Positions 34,618 through 45,402 of a stretch of 64,000 nucleotides of DNA are shown here, piece after piece. Location: positions 186,001-250,000 of the forward strand of contig NW_001799624.1 in assembly GCF_000165425.1 (NCBI RefSeq). Reading direction: 5' to 3'. The notes under the pieces are model-generated. The model did no database searches. It had not been told where the DNA came from and worked only from the letters and a program-made list of their open reading frames with translations. The DNA comes from Paramecium tetraurelia (taxonomy: Eukaryota; Ciliophora; Oligohymenophorea; Peniculida; Parameciidae). Numbering within the stretch: the first letter of the stretch is position 1; each line of letters starts with the position of its first letter. The position numbers were made by a program, and so were the translations under genes.

Positions 34618-35690
34618 TCATTATTTTATATAAACATCAAATGGTAAACTTAACTCGCAGTTTAAGATTGTTGTTAAAATGGTTGTTTCATTATAATTTG
34701 GATACTGAAAAGCCACATTCTCTACAATTTTCATAGGATTACTAAAATCTTATTGTTTTTTTAGGTTTTCTGTAGCTGCATTGTATCTGTCAATGCTAAA
34801 TTGAAAATACTCTCCATTTGTTGATAGGAGATAGTCTTCATTGCTTTTGATTTCATGTTAAAATTGATATTTCTGAGTGTTAAACCAATCATTAATATAA
34901 AATATTGCACATTAATTTTTTTTGTTTCCAACAATATTCAATAAGCCGTGATGCTATACTACTGCATCCTTTAATACATTTTGTAGATCATCATATTTGT
35001 GATTGGTAACTGACAACCTATAAATCAACCTTCCAATGTTGGGTATATGGACATTTTATAGAACACTTTGCCATTATTGCTCAACCTTGTATTAAGGCCA
35101 TAAGAAATTTAAACTGATAGCATATGATTGCTGTTTACTATGATATGAATACTACTGCATTACATGGTGTGAGGAGTCAGTAATTGAGACACTATTGCTA
35201 AGTGAATGGAGACTACCTATTTATTTTTAATATAAATAGCATTTATAGTTAAAGCCCTTATGACATCATTGAAATCCCAATCAAGATTCCTCACAATATA
35301 AGGTTTCTCTTGATTAATCAATATGCTGGTGCATCCCATTGATAAAGAGTCATCAAATCCAAAATCATACATAAATTGTATGTACAAAATTATGCTTATC
35401 TTATAGTATTGTATCATTACCTCTCGTCAATTCCACATTCCTTAGCAAAATATTTAACAAATTCAAGCAATTCCTTATCAGGGTGAGTCTAAAACAGTTT
35501 CTAATTGTCAATTCAAGTTCAATACTTTTAAATCATTTAGATGTTCCTAAGATGGTTGATTTGTCTCCAGCCATATTTAGCAGTATTTTCTTATTAATGG
35601 GGCATACTTTGGAAAAAGTTATGAATATCTTTGTTCCACAGGCAAGTCCAAATCAAAATAATAGATAGATCCAGGAGTGAATTGAACCAT
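34618..35690 (-). CDS. Acid ceramidase/NAAA-like amidase
   Basis: Minus strand, ATG 35690 to TGA 34618-34620; introns of 25, 26 and about 38 nt give 327 aa. The catalytic N-terminal-nucleophile region is clear: FDDSLSMGCTSILINQ, where Cys begins the beta subunit after self-cleavage, then EKPYIVRNLDWDF with the family R-N-L-D motif. Before it: LEFVKYFAKECGIDE. Later: YHSKQQSYAISLNF, NIGRLIYRLSVTNHKYDDLQ, then an end VAFQYPNYNETTILTTI. Family members hydrolyse ceramides or N-acylethanolamines in acidic compartments. No signal peptide is obvious at MVQFTPGSIYYFDLDLPVEQ, which is unusual for a lysosomal enzyme. Substrate cannot be told. The third intron is the least certain. Confidence 0.75.
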
Positions 35691-37124
35691 ATTTAATTAT
35701 ATTATTTTATCAAAATGAGTGATAATATTTTGGATATATCTCAAATTAACTTAAAACTCAGAATATGCAGCCAATACATTCGAATAAAGCTTCTTACAGA
35801 GGAAATGACTCTAATTATTTGAATAAATCAATTAATAGAAATGACATTGAATAAATATATTATTTTATTATATTACAAAGATTAATTCAGAATATAAGAA
35901 TATTATTTATTGAATGAAATATAAAACAAAATTTAATAAAATGATTGTGTATATAAGCAAAATTACTTACTTCCTATTTACGCAAAAATAATTGAATTAA
36001 AGGTTAAGGGATTAAAAAATGAATAAGAGACAATTTTTAAAATTATAGTAATAGAAAATAATATAATTTTTGGATGTTTGTTAATTTTGTATCACCTGGT
36101 AATTTTTAATTAAATTCAAGATTTAAAATATTCTAATATTGAATTAATAATTATTGAATGACTTTTAGTTATTATAAAGGATGTAGAGAGTTCTAAAAGG
36201 TTACTTCATTCTAAGTTTTTATTGTCGCTTATTAATTTAATAATTATTTAAAATTCATTTTATATTTATCTAATTCATAATTTCATTTTATCTTTAATTT
36301 AGTCCTTTTTGTGGTATTTTACTATGGCATAATGAAAAAAATATATTTGCGTTGCAATGCCCATTTTATAAGCTTGAACAAGAAATATTGATTATATATT
36401 TAATAAATTAATTATATAAATTTGTGATAAAACATAAATAAATGAATTAAACAAATGTGTAAATTATTGGAACAATATTTACTAATTCTCCAATTTAATT
36501 TAATCATATGCAAGAACCCTTCCCTTAATGAATATTCTTTATATTGACAGATACTTTGAAGTATCACAATTCGTTAAATTTTTGTAAATTTATAACCATT
36601 GAGTAAGGATATTTTCATTGTTTATCTTCGTGTATAGTGCATTTTACATTGGATGGGAAGAGAATTCTCCTGACATCAGGCACTATATTAGTATTTGAGT
36701 GATTATATTATAAATAAGTTGTAGTAAATATTACTGTTAAATTATTAATGATTCAATAGGATTGAATACTGTTGAGGTATAAGAAAACAGCACTAACTCT
36801 AATATCACATTTCTTCATAGCTTTTATATTTTTAAAGTCTTCTTTTGTGTAAAAGAAATTAAATTTCATTTATTGTATAATATTTCAAAAATAGTACTAA
36901 AAGCAATTTATTGCAATTGGTGCATTTTCAATTACTTCTCAGTATGGGAAAGATTTGGGATTGCAATCATTTCAAACTGTACGAGAAGGAGTTTTCCAAT
37001 TGCACATCAAATTAATCAATTCTTTTCTTTGATTATTAATCATACTCTGACATGTTGAAGAAATTTCCTTTGGGGTTAGTCCTACGCTATAGGATAGTAA
37101 TATATAATATTTAATATATGAATC
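35691..37124. other. Long spacer with short coding-like remnants
   Basis: About 1.4 kb. Two short pieces look protein-like but have no clear continuation. On the + strand near 35770-35860 the reading is MQPIHSNKASYRGNDSNYLN. On the minus strand, ATG at 37053 reads MSEYDQQSKKRIDQFDVQLE before a TGA. Both could be gene relics or isolated exons. The rest has TGA in all frames. Confidence 0.35.
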
Positions 37125-37412
37125 TCATGCTCCTTTCTTCGAGGAATATTCAAATGAGATCTAAGAGACTGCATCTCCTCCAACTCTTGTTATTATAGTA
37201 ATCTTGCACTATTTTGAATTGATAGAAACAATCTTGCATTCTGATGAGGATTTATACTCCAATTTTTGTTTAATAACATTGTTTCTGTGACATACGATGA
37301 TAGTTTTAGCTGCCGCATATTTAATATTTAATTGCTTGGCTGCCTATCGATATGGATAGAGAGTAGAAATTACATGTTTTATTTTAATTCCCAAAAGGAA
37401 TACCATATTCAT
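37125..37412 (-). CDS. Small helix-turn-helix protein (copy B)
   Basis: Minus strand, uninterrupted 96 codons, ATG 37412 to TGA 37125-37127. It shares the key helix with the gene at 32981: RQAAKQLNIKYAAAKTIIVC here versus KQASTHLGINYATAKNIIFR there. It also has a similar downstream layout (SSSECKIVSINSKQCKITII). The first helix is less clear (MNMVFLLGIKIKHVISTLYP), so the N terminus may be eroded or begin elsewhere. No intron, unlike copy A. Probable DNA-binding relic or small gene. Confidence 0.5.
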
Positions 37413-37499
37413 AAGAGTCTTTTTTTTAATGTTTGAAACTTTTTAATAGGTTCTAGTTTATTGGGAATTTTATTTCATTTTATTAATAAAGGATTTGAA

Positions 37500-38070
37500 T
37501 AAATTTAAATTTTTAGCTACTTTTAATGAGTTTATATAATAGAGTTGATTTAAATTATAATTGAGAATCCATAAGGATAATGGCATCATAGAACACCTCA
37601 AACTAATTTAATAATTGATCTAGTGATCTAAATCTACTAAACCTATTTCTAAACCACTCTCTCCATCTTCTTTAAAATACATTCTCTTTTATCCAGTAAC
37701 CAAATTATTATCGAAAATGCTATATCCCTAAACTCTTTGGATCTTATTTCAATATCTCTTATTTATAAACAGATTGATCAAATGGTCTCCTCCAAAGCCA
37801 TATAGAAACATTAAATAGTGCAACTATGCAATAATTTATTAGCAATCTAAATAATTGTAAATGCATTTGGCATAAGTGGAATATCATAAAAAAACTAGGT
37901 TTAATACAGTAACACCTGCAAAGTATAAAATATCAAAGCTTTTTCTTTGATGTATATTTATATCTATCCATCATAAACCTGTGCTTAATAGAGTCTATTA
38001 GAGGAGGGTTACCGAATCAGGAGAATACCTGAGATTATCATAAATTACTTAATTCTGGTCTTTGAAACAT
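37500..38070 (-). pseudogene. Possible decayed membrane-protein gene
   Basis: Minus strand from ATG 38070 (MFQRPELS) there are coding-like pieces in changing frames: IKHRFMMDRYKYTSKKK, ILYFAGVTVLNLVFL (hydrophobic), MFLYGFGGDHLINLFINKRY and MYFKEDGESGLEIGLVDLD. In-frame TGA codons and shifts separate them, and only some can be bridged by GT...AG introns. Either a broken gene or one with introns I failed to place. Confidence 0.3.
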
Positions 38071-38215
38071 CTGAATTAAATATTAAAATATAATTTTATA
38101 TAAATTTGGTTATCTGCGTAAGATTTTTGTTTCTAATCTCTAAGGGATCAACTGAAAATATGAAAGATGATAATTTAAAAATGTTAATGAAAAAAATATC
38201 ATGCGTTTATTATTT

Positions 38216-41200
38216 TCAACTTCTAAATAATTTTATGGGTGTTCCAAAAATGAAGCGATTAGATGTAGTTTGAAATGGTAAATTTGTAAACAGTGCACAA
38301 ATTGGATCCAAGAGTTTAGCTCTATATTACTCCTCTTTTAACAGAGCATGGTATTCATAAAATGAAATATAACCATCTTGGTTTTAATCAATTTTCAAAA
38401 ATAAATTTGATCCCCATTCATTAATTTATTATTCATTAATGACTTAATTTTGAATATCCTAAAGTTTAATATACTAATTACAAATATCGTTTGCAAATAT
38501 TCACACAATTGATCCTTACCAAATTTTCCATCCTTGTTAGCATACAACAGATAAGTGAACTTCATTATAATGGTTTCGCTAAAACTGTAATTTTTAATAA
38601 ATCAATAAAATTACCTCTATTAATAAAATAAAGAAACAAAACAAATAAAATCTTGAAAGTCAACTGGATTTTTCAGTCCATTCCTTGATAAAAATGTGGC
38701 TATTTTAACACCTAACAAATGTGGAATCTTCATATCTTTTAAGTAATCCTTAAAGTCATCTTGAAGTATTTGTCGATATTATTGTTGAATATTATTCTTA
38801 TCAAAAAATTGATTAATGGACTAATAATGATATTATGATGAATTTACATTGAATAGATTCTCAATATAAGTGTAGGGCAATTTTGTTAATTGAAATATTT
38901 ATTATAATTACTATCCTTTGTCTTTAGTGTCTATTTAATGATATTTGAATACATACCTGAATTATTCTCCAAAAACCACAACATCTGGTTGTCTTGAATT
39001 TATTTGAATTATATGTAGGATGATCCTTTGTTCAAGATCTCATATATCTTTTTCATAGAATAATCTTCCATCTTTAATCTATAGAGTTCAACAGCTATAA
39101 CTTCCTAAGATACCTTGATGCTTCCAAATTAGGTTTCTATAAATTAATCTGAAAGCTCTTTGAATTTCCTGAAGTATAATTCATCTATGATTGAAAAATC
39201 ATCATAAGGTATTTTATTAGGATGATTCTAATTGATCACCAAGTACAAAAGAGGTCCAGATGTTTATAAGCCTTGTTCTACATGCTTTTCAAATTCTAAT
39301 AAGGTGAGTTAAGGCTTCAACACTATCTTGCATTTTGAGGAGTTCTAATATGTATTTAAATAAACTGTTGTAACCACACACCCATCATACGTGGCTTCTG
39401 TGCCTATGATTAATAAGGTGTCATCGATAACTTCCTTTTTGGTTGTTAAGTACTCCTAAAATACAGCAAGTTCATTCGTCAAGAATTTTAAGAAAGAGAT
39501 GAAATTATTATGAAAGACTTAATTATTCTTAATTAGCTCATTCAATGTTAAGGTCAAAATAGTAAGTTAATTTACGATCTCACAAACAGACTAGTATAAA
39601 GATTTCAAATATTTCTTTAAAATCAATGGTTGATATTTGTCTATGTTCTCTAGAAGCATAACAAAGTATTATTTGATTTCATTGATCGCCTATTAATTTG
39701 GAAGTATTTTATAAATCATCTCTAAAGTTTGATATGACAATTAAGGTTTTTATCTGAACATTGGTTAAAAATGAAGATTAAAAGTAATACAATATTCTGT
39801 AATTTCATTAATAACAAGATAATCATATTGACAATTAATCATTACCTAATTATTTGCAGTAAAGGTTTGATTATTATCGTTAAGTGCTTTGATGAGTATT
39901 TTAAAGAACCATTGATCAGTGGATATGATTTAGAATGTGTTGCTATCTTGACTCATTAATCTTAAGATAGTGAGAATCTTATATTTGAAATATTTCTAAA
40001 AGTTAGCATCTACATTTTATACAAACTGACTTTCAAGAACATATAGGAATGATTACAAATTATTAGATTCTTATAAGTATTTTAGAAGTATTCCAGAATT
40101 CTCAAGGCACAAAGTCTTAAAAAATAGTTTCTTAGCTTTATAACTCAATTATGAATTAGGATCTGTTATAAGTTACATTAAAATATTCAATAGATTGTTT
40201 GATAAGAGGATGTTTTAGGCAGTAAAGTTTTGATAATTCAATTGGTAAGGCAATTTAAATACCTTTTTTAGAGTACTTAAGATCTACATTTTGAATCTGT
40301 TGTCTGTGGCTTAATTTTATAATTATGACAATAGTGCTAGAAGAACATCTTAGTGTATTTAGGTGGCCAATAATGGTTAGATGTTAATGAGCATATTAAT
40401 CTGGATTTGAATTCTGATTTAGTTGTTTTCGATTGATTAAATTAATCCATAATGTTGATAGTAATTGAGGATACTCTGGAGCCAAAGTAAGTTATCTGGT
40501 AGGGTATTCATCAAAGTCATAAACTTACTGGCCTGATGATTATCATATCTGGAGAAGAGACATCCAATGAACCAGCTGTGGTAAAATAGTTTTTCATCAT
40601 CAATAAGCTAAACATCAAGAAGGGCTTGTCGTTTAGTAAACAATATTTGTTGGTAGGTTTTATCATATAGAATTAGATGTCCTAGTAGGATGTAACCTTA
40701 TTCAATGACGAGATCATTTTGAGTCTCAGAAATGATATTTAATATTGTATCTACTAGTAGGACACTCTATATAGGGATGAGTATTTGGATTTCGTAGATG
40801 TGAATGGTGGCTGCAATTAACGTAAGTGCTTGTAATCCTAGAATTTGATTTTAATCTTTTTCGTCTTAAAGAACTTGATCTTTGTCATCATCAACCAGGA
40901 GCAATTTGAATAGATGATCACAATATCCATTGTTTATGATCTAGGCAATCAATTTATTCACATATTCTATTTTATTAATTTTTACGTGGGGTAATCTTTA
41001 TAATAGTACTCCTTTGAGAACTTAAATGATTTACGCTGGCAAAATATTAAAGTCTTAAAATATAATGTGGTCTTAATGAAATTGATTTAAGGAGGGTTCA
41101 AAAGAATCTCTGCAGATGAAATAGTATTTTTTGATGTGTTTATTTGAGGATCGATTTTCAAAGGATGCTAAAATATGTTCAACTGATTGCAAATTTTAAG

Positions 41201-41640
41201 TGGTGAACAGTTATTTGAATGGAGAGGCCAAAAAGGCTATTTATAATTATTGGAGATATCTAGGGATTTAATATAAATGAAGTACTAGCTCTATTCTTCT
41301 AAGGAGGACAAAGATTTCAAGTATGTTAGACATTAGACTTTCTTCATGTATTCTACAAACAACTTCAAATATTCATTCCAATCAAGTTTGCCGTCTTTGT
41401 TTTCGTCGAAGATGTTAAAACATTCTTGGATAGTAGATTATGAGACCTGATTATTCTCAGCCAATGTATAAATAAGATTGGTGAAATCGACAATTCTTTA
41501 GATAGTTTTTAGAGGTATTACCCAAAATGAGTTTTGTTGATTCCTAGAATGCTAATGAAATTATTTCGTATTTCATTTATATGAAATTCATTAAGGATGC
41601 GTTGACTTAGGAGGCGAGACTCTTAATCAATAATTTCCAT
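38216..41640 (-). CDS. EF-hand protein with armadillo-like repeats
   Basis: Minus strand, ATG 41640 (MEIIDQESRLLSQRILNEFH) to TGA 38216-38218, roughly 1,080-1,100 aa. A first EF-hand pair lies at about residues 30-90 (FNIFDENKDGKLDWNEYLKF: D-x-N-x-D-G-x-L-x-x-x-E). The long middle is helical, armadillo-like: VLKGVLLQRLPHVKINKIEY, NKLIAQIINNGYCDHLFKLL, QNQILGLQALTLIAATIHIY and HSWFIGCLFSRYDNHQASKF. A second EF-hand pair sits at the C terminus (LLYANKDGKFGKDQLCEYL; FLKIDQNQDGYISFYEYHAL). Intron removal (26, 23, 23 nt) was needed around both. Calcium-regulated scaffold or transport role is an inference. Calcium-binding loop residues are present. The large central part was read only partly in detail. 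Confidence 0.72.
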
Positions 41641-42197
41641 TTAAATTTAATAATCCCAAATTTATTTAAGCATATTACAACTTCTTTGTTTTTCACCTCA
41701 GATCTCCATATAACCTATTAATTCACCTCTTCTTTCAACTCCCAATGCAATTATTTAGGTCTACATTATGACAAAAGGATTCTATTAATCGATCTGAAAT
41801 CTAATTACTCAGTTTCAGAATATTAATTATAAGTCTTAATGTAGTTATTAATTATTATATATCAATATTAACTTAGGTTTTCAGTCAAGACAAACTTTAC
41901 ATTAAATTATAGTTAAGTCTTATTTAATTTGCTTCTAATCAAAGAATGGGTTCATATTGATATTTAGAAGTTGAAGAGATATGATCGAGCGTTTCAAATA
42001 TGAACTTATATTATTGACTCATGCAATTAAATTATTGTTTTAATTAGTAATTATCTTATAATAATTATACATATCATCCATAATTAAGATTTGTGAGTTT
42101 GATTAACAAAAAGTAATTCCTTATATCTATCTTCATCCTAGCAATTAAATAATTTTATAATACATAGATGTATCCCATCATATATATAGAAAATTTG
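41641..42197. other. Spacer, no supported gene
   Basis: About 560 bp upstream of the EF-hand/armadillo gene. A 141-codon + strand frame starting at 41581 runs through here but overlaps the start of that gene and has no domain; I treat it as a shadow. Confidence 0.45.
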
Positions 42198-42356
42198 TCA
42201 TGAAATACTTAAACCTCTGTTTTATGGACTATCCATGTCTTGCTCCTTAATTGTCTCCATAATTATAAGAAATATATCTGGATCTCTGCTGAATTCTTCC
42301 TGATTTACTAGATTTTTAAGGTGTTTAGACCCTTCATTAAGAATGGGCTGTTTCAT
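42198..42356 (-). CDS. Possible very small protein
   Basis: Minus strand ATG 42356 to TGA 42198-42200, 52 aa without intron: MKQPILNEGSKHLKNLVNQE, then RDPDIFLIIMETIKEQDMDS. Compositionally protein-like, but a second frame over the same bases (SGRIQQRSRYISYNYGDNQG) is equally plausible and could be a lost end of the neighbouring RING gene. Weak call. Confidence 0.25.
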
Positions 42357-42419
42357 AAATTAAATAAATGAGTAACAAATCAATTCAATGCAATTATATC
42401 TACGACTTTGACTCTTTGA

Positions 42420-43867
42420 TCATCTGTCTAGACGATTTTCAAGATTGCTTAGATTTGCTAATTAATCATTTATATATTGTCTTACACTTCTACAGATCAA
42501 GCATTCTTTTCGTTCTTGGAACCAATCAAAAGCACATTTGGAACAGACTCCTCCATGACCACATGGGATGTACACAGTACAACTTTATTATTGAAAACAA
42601 TTAAAACATTGTTTCAGTGTTCCATCATGTTGGGCTACATCAGTTAGAGTTGGACTTTTATTATTAAGACCAGCAGAGTTAATTTCAGTTTGGTTTCTTT
42701 GATCTTCTGGGAGGTAGTAAGTGCTAGAGATTTTGATTAGTTGTTTTGGAAAATCATTTAGGATATTATCTCTAAATGTATTAACAAACTTCTTTTGATT
42801 TCTTGAACTTGGGAAGCTTATGATGTCAGGTTCTCTTACTGTTTACTGTTAAATTTGTAACTCTAAGATTCTCAAAATGAATGTTGATAGCATGTCTTTA
42901 TGGTAGATGGTGTAGACCATAAATATGAGAGTATAGAATACACTAATAATTATTGCAAGCACGTAATCATGGTCCATATTTTATTCTAAATAAAAACTCA
43001 ATTTGTAGAGAGCATATGAAGGTACTCCGCAAAAGCCGAAAATTATCAAATTTGTCCATATGTACCCAACGATTTGGACTATCAATATGGGTTTTTAATC
43101 TGCAGTGCTATTGAAATATTGATTTATTATGATAGACAATTTAAACAGGAAACCTAATTGCATCATGATGACGATGAGTAAGAACAACCAAAAAATAGAG
43201 AAGGTATAGATCCATCTGGCAGACAACCAATCAATCAGTTTCAGATTTATGAACATCAATTGTGCTACAAAACAAAATCTAATCAAGACTATAATCTATC
43301 TTATTTATTGACATTGATACCAATTTCTGTTGATGATCTTGGGTGTTTCTCCTATATTACTAAAAGATGGATTTAATCACCCATATGATGGTCATCAATA
43401 CCAAAAACATAGCCAAGTATTACATTTGAAGGTCATTGTTATCAACAAAATATATCAAGCAACTCTGATCTTATTAATCAAACATACATAATACGAGATT
43501 AATCCGATACCCCACATCAACTCGAAACAACATTCCTGGTTTGTTGCTCTGACTATAATGAATATATTGTACATCTTATGGTATGAAATGCATATCTTAA
43601 TCAAATACAACAGGTGTCCTATGCTTAGAAATAGAATTGGAATCCTGAAGCTCAAATTAAATGCGAATGATGAAAGTAACAAGGTCAAGAAACAATTAAA
43701 CAATATAACTATCAAGAGAGCCTAATTAGAATAGCTCTTACTATGGTCAGCCAGCTGTAGGCTATCTGTAAATTCATAGTTGATTCAGATTCTACAGGTT
43801 GGGCATCAATACTGAATTCTGAATTATTTCGCCTAGGAGTCGAACTTTGAGATTATTATTAATTCAT
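42420..43867 (-). CDS. Multi-pass membrane RING-finger protein
   Basis: Minus strand, ATG 43867 (MNQQQSQSSTPRRNNSEFSI) to TGA 42420-42422. After a short polar N terminus and a 20-nt intron come several membrane segments: LLIVILFNCFLTLLLSSFAF, RIPILFLSIGHLLYLIKICI, MWGIGLISYYVCLI and IYTFSIFWLFLLIVIMMQLG. The C terminus is a RING finger: CTVYIPCGHGGVCSKCAFDW, FQERKECLICRS (C...CGH..C..C...C..C). Such proteins are E3 ubiquitin ligases anchored in a membrane. The family is widely expanded in ciliates; target and compartment unknown. Not every intron in the membrane part was resolved, so the exact length (about 440 aa) is approximate. Confidence 0.75.
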
Positions 43868-44081
43868 TATAATTAATTAATTACATCAAATTCAAATTAT
43901 TTACTATAAGTAAAAGACTTAATTGTTATGAGTAATTGTACCTATCTTTACAATCTGAATTCTTTGTCCCTTGGATCCGAAACATATAATAAATATATTA
44001 CAATCGATTATTTATAATAATTTATAAGATTTCTAATTTCATATATCGTTATTAATTTTTGAATTTCAAATAATAAAATAT

Positions 44082-44381
44082 ATGAATAGTTCTCCCTACA
44101 TAGTAAAGAGAAGACAAAGAGTTGGTGATTGGATCTGCGGTGTATGTAAAAACTTAAACTTCTCGTTCCGAAATCAATGTAAATCCAATGAACAATATCC
44201 AGGCAACCGATGCAATAAGTTCCCGCATAGAAAATCCTCAAAGCAATCATTTCGAGGTTTTCGAACATTGGTTCTCATCCATTACGAAGAACCAATCGAA
44301 AGTGTTGATGAATTACTAGAAAACCAAATCGATCCAATAGTTAAATCAAGCCTTTTGGTGCTCGATTTGGATCAATTTTGA
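44082..44381 (+). CDS. RanBP2-type zinc-finger protein
   Basis: One 24-nt intron gives 91 aa from ATG 44082 to TGA 44379-44381. With the intron removed the finger is complete: GDWICGVCKNLNFSFRNQCN, RCNKF, i.e. W-x-C-x2-C-x3-N-F-x2-R-x2-C-x2-C. If the intron is read through, the last cysteine pair is lost, which is good evidence for the intron. The finger is followed by a basic stretch and an acidic tail (YEEPIESVDELLENQIDPIV). RanBP2 fingers with N-F-x2-R usually bind single-stranded RNA or ubiquitin; the arginine and asparagine positions favour RNA, by inference. Confidence 0.8.
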   Translation: MNSSPYIVKRRQRVGDWICGVCKNLNFSFRNQCKSNEQYPGNRCNKFPHRKSSKQSFRGFRTLVLIHYEEPIESVDELLENQIDPIVKSSLLVLDLDQF

Positions 44382-44451
44382 ATTTACAATTTTTGTATTT
44401 TTTTCTGCTTTCATCGAGAGTATAATTATATAATAAATTTATTTACAAAAT

Positions 44452-45100
44452 ATGAGCGATCTAAAACCCTACTTATTGAATCAAAACAAAAGCGTCCATC
44501 ACTTCTAACACAACTTCTTCAAACAAGAACCTTCTCCTGTAAAGTCCCATCGCAAATAACTAGAACAACATGGATCTCCCAACCATCTATCAACTTCTCT
44601 CTCCTTTTCCAAGCCATTAACAAATAAACCACAACAAGCCTAATCTGACACATCCTATGTCTACTACCTTATTCAATAGATCAAATAGATGGAGTAGACC
44701 ATACAAGAATTAAAACAGGAAAATCAGTTATTGAGATCTCAATAGAAGATTGGATTTCTGGTATTAATCATGATCATATTAGGATTTACAATTTCAGTAG
44801 AAATAAATGATTAAATATCATAATTTATTAAAGTCTGTGCAAGAGGTTAAATTGGATAATATAACACTAAGAAAAAACATAGAATAAATGAATCTGATGA
44901 TGAAAATCCATTTAGCACCTGTGAATGAAACATTATAATTGCTGAACCATCCAGAGAATACTGTTATTGTTCATAAAGAATCAATAAATTCAATGTAAAA
45001 GGATTCAATCAATGAATCAACTCCCAATGTTAAAATACATGCGAATATTAGCAAATATTAAAAATGCAAAACTGAAACGTAATTCAAGGATCAAAAATGA
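44452..45100 (+). CDS. Single-pass membrane protein with coiled coil, unknown
   Basis: A 37-nt intron gives 203 aa, ATG 44452 to TGA 45098-45100. The N-terminal 110 residues are Ser/Gln/His-rich. They are followed by coiled coil (IKQMEQTIQELKQENQLLRS), one hydrophobic segment (IGFLVLIMIILGFTIS), and a second helical/polar part (VQEVKLDNITLRKNIEQMNL). The topology could be tail-in or type II. No family recognised. The frame closes exactly with the intron, which is longer than most in the window. It ends 59 bp before the third 5S gene. Confidence 0.55.
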
Positions 45101-45159
45101 GTATATTTTATAACGTAATAAAACCCAGGATATAAATAATAAAGGATATAGTAAATATC

Positions 45160-45279
45160 GTTGTCGGCCATACTAAGTCTAAAGCACCGGATCCCATTCG
45201 AACTCCGAAGTTAAGCGACTTAAGGCGAGGTTAGTACTAAGGTGGGGGACCGCTTGGGAAGTCCTCGTGTTGACAACCC
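45160..45279 (+). rRNA. 5S ribosomal RNA, copy 3
   Basis: 120 nt, read as identical to the copies at 16185 and 22791. The immediate 5' flank differs (AAAGGATATAGTAAATATC), but AAACCCAGGATATAAATAA further upstream is shared with copy 2, and the downstream flank is shared with both. Confidence 0.97.
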
Positions 45280-45286
45280 TTTTTTT
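45280..45286 (+). terminator. Pol III poly-T terminator of 5S copy 3
   Basis: Seven T residues directly after the 5S 3' end. Confidence 0.85.
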
Positions 45287-45402
45287 ATTTATTTAAAATA
45301 ATACTATTTATTATTAATTAATAACTTATTTATACTTTAATTTAATTTAACAATAAGAAATATAAAAAAGGTTATTATATTAATTAATATTAAAGTAGAT
45401 TG

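Noticed and set aside
41581-42003. 141-codon + strand ORF
   Set aside because: Overlaps the 5' exon of the EF-hand/armadillo gene (ATG 41640), has no domain, and open frames of this size arise easily when only TGA stops.
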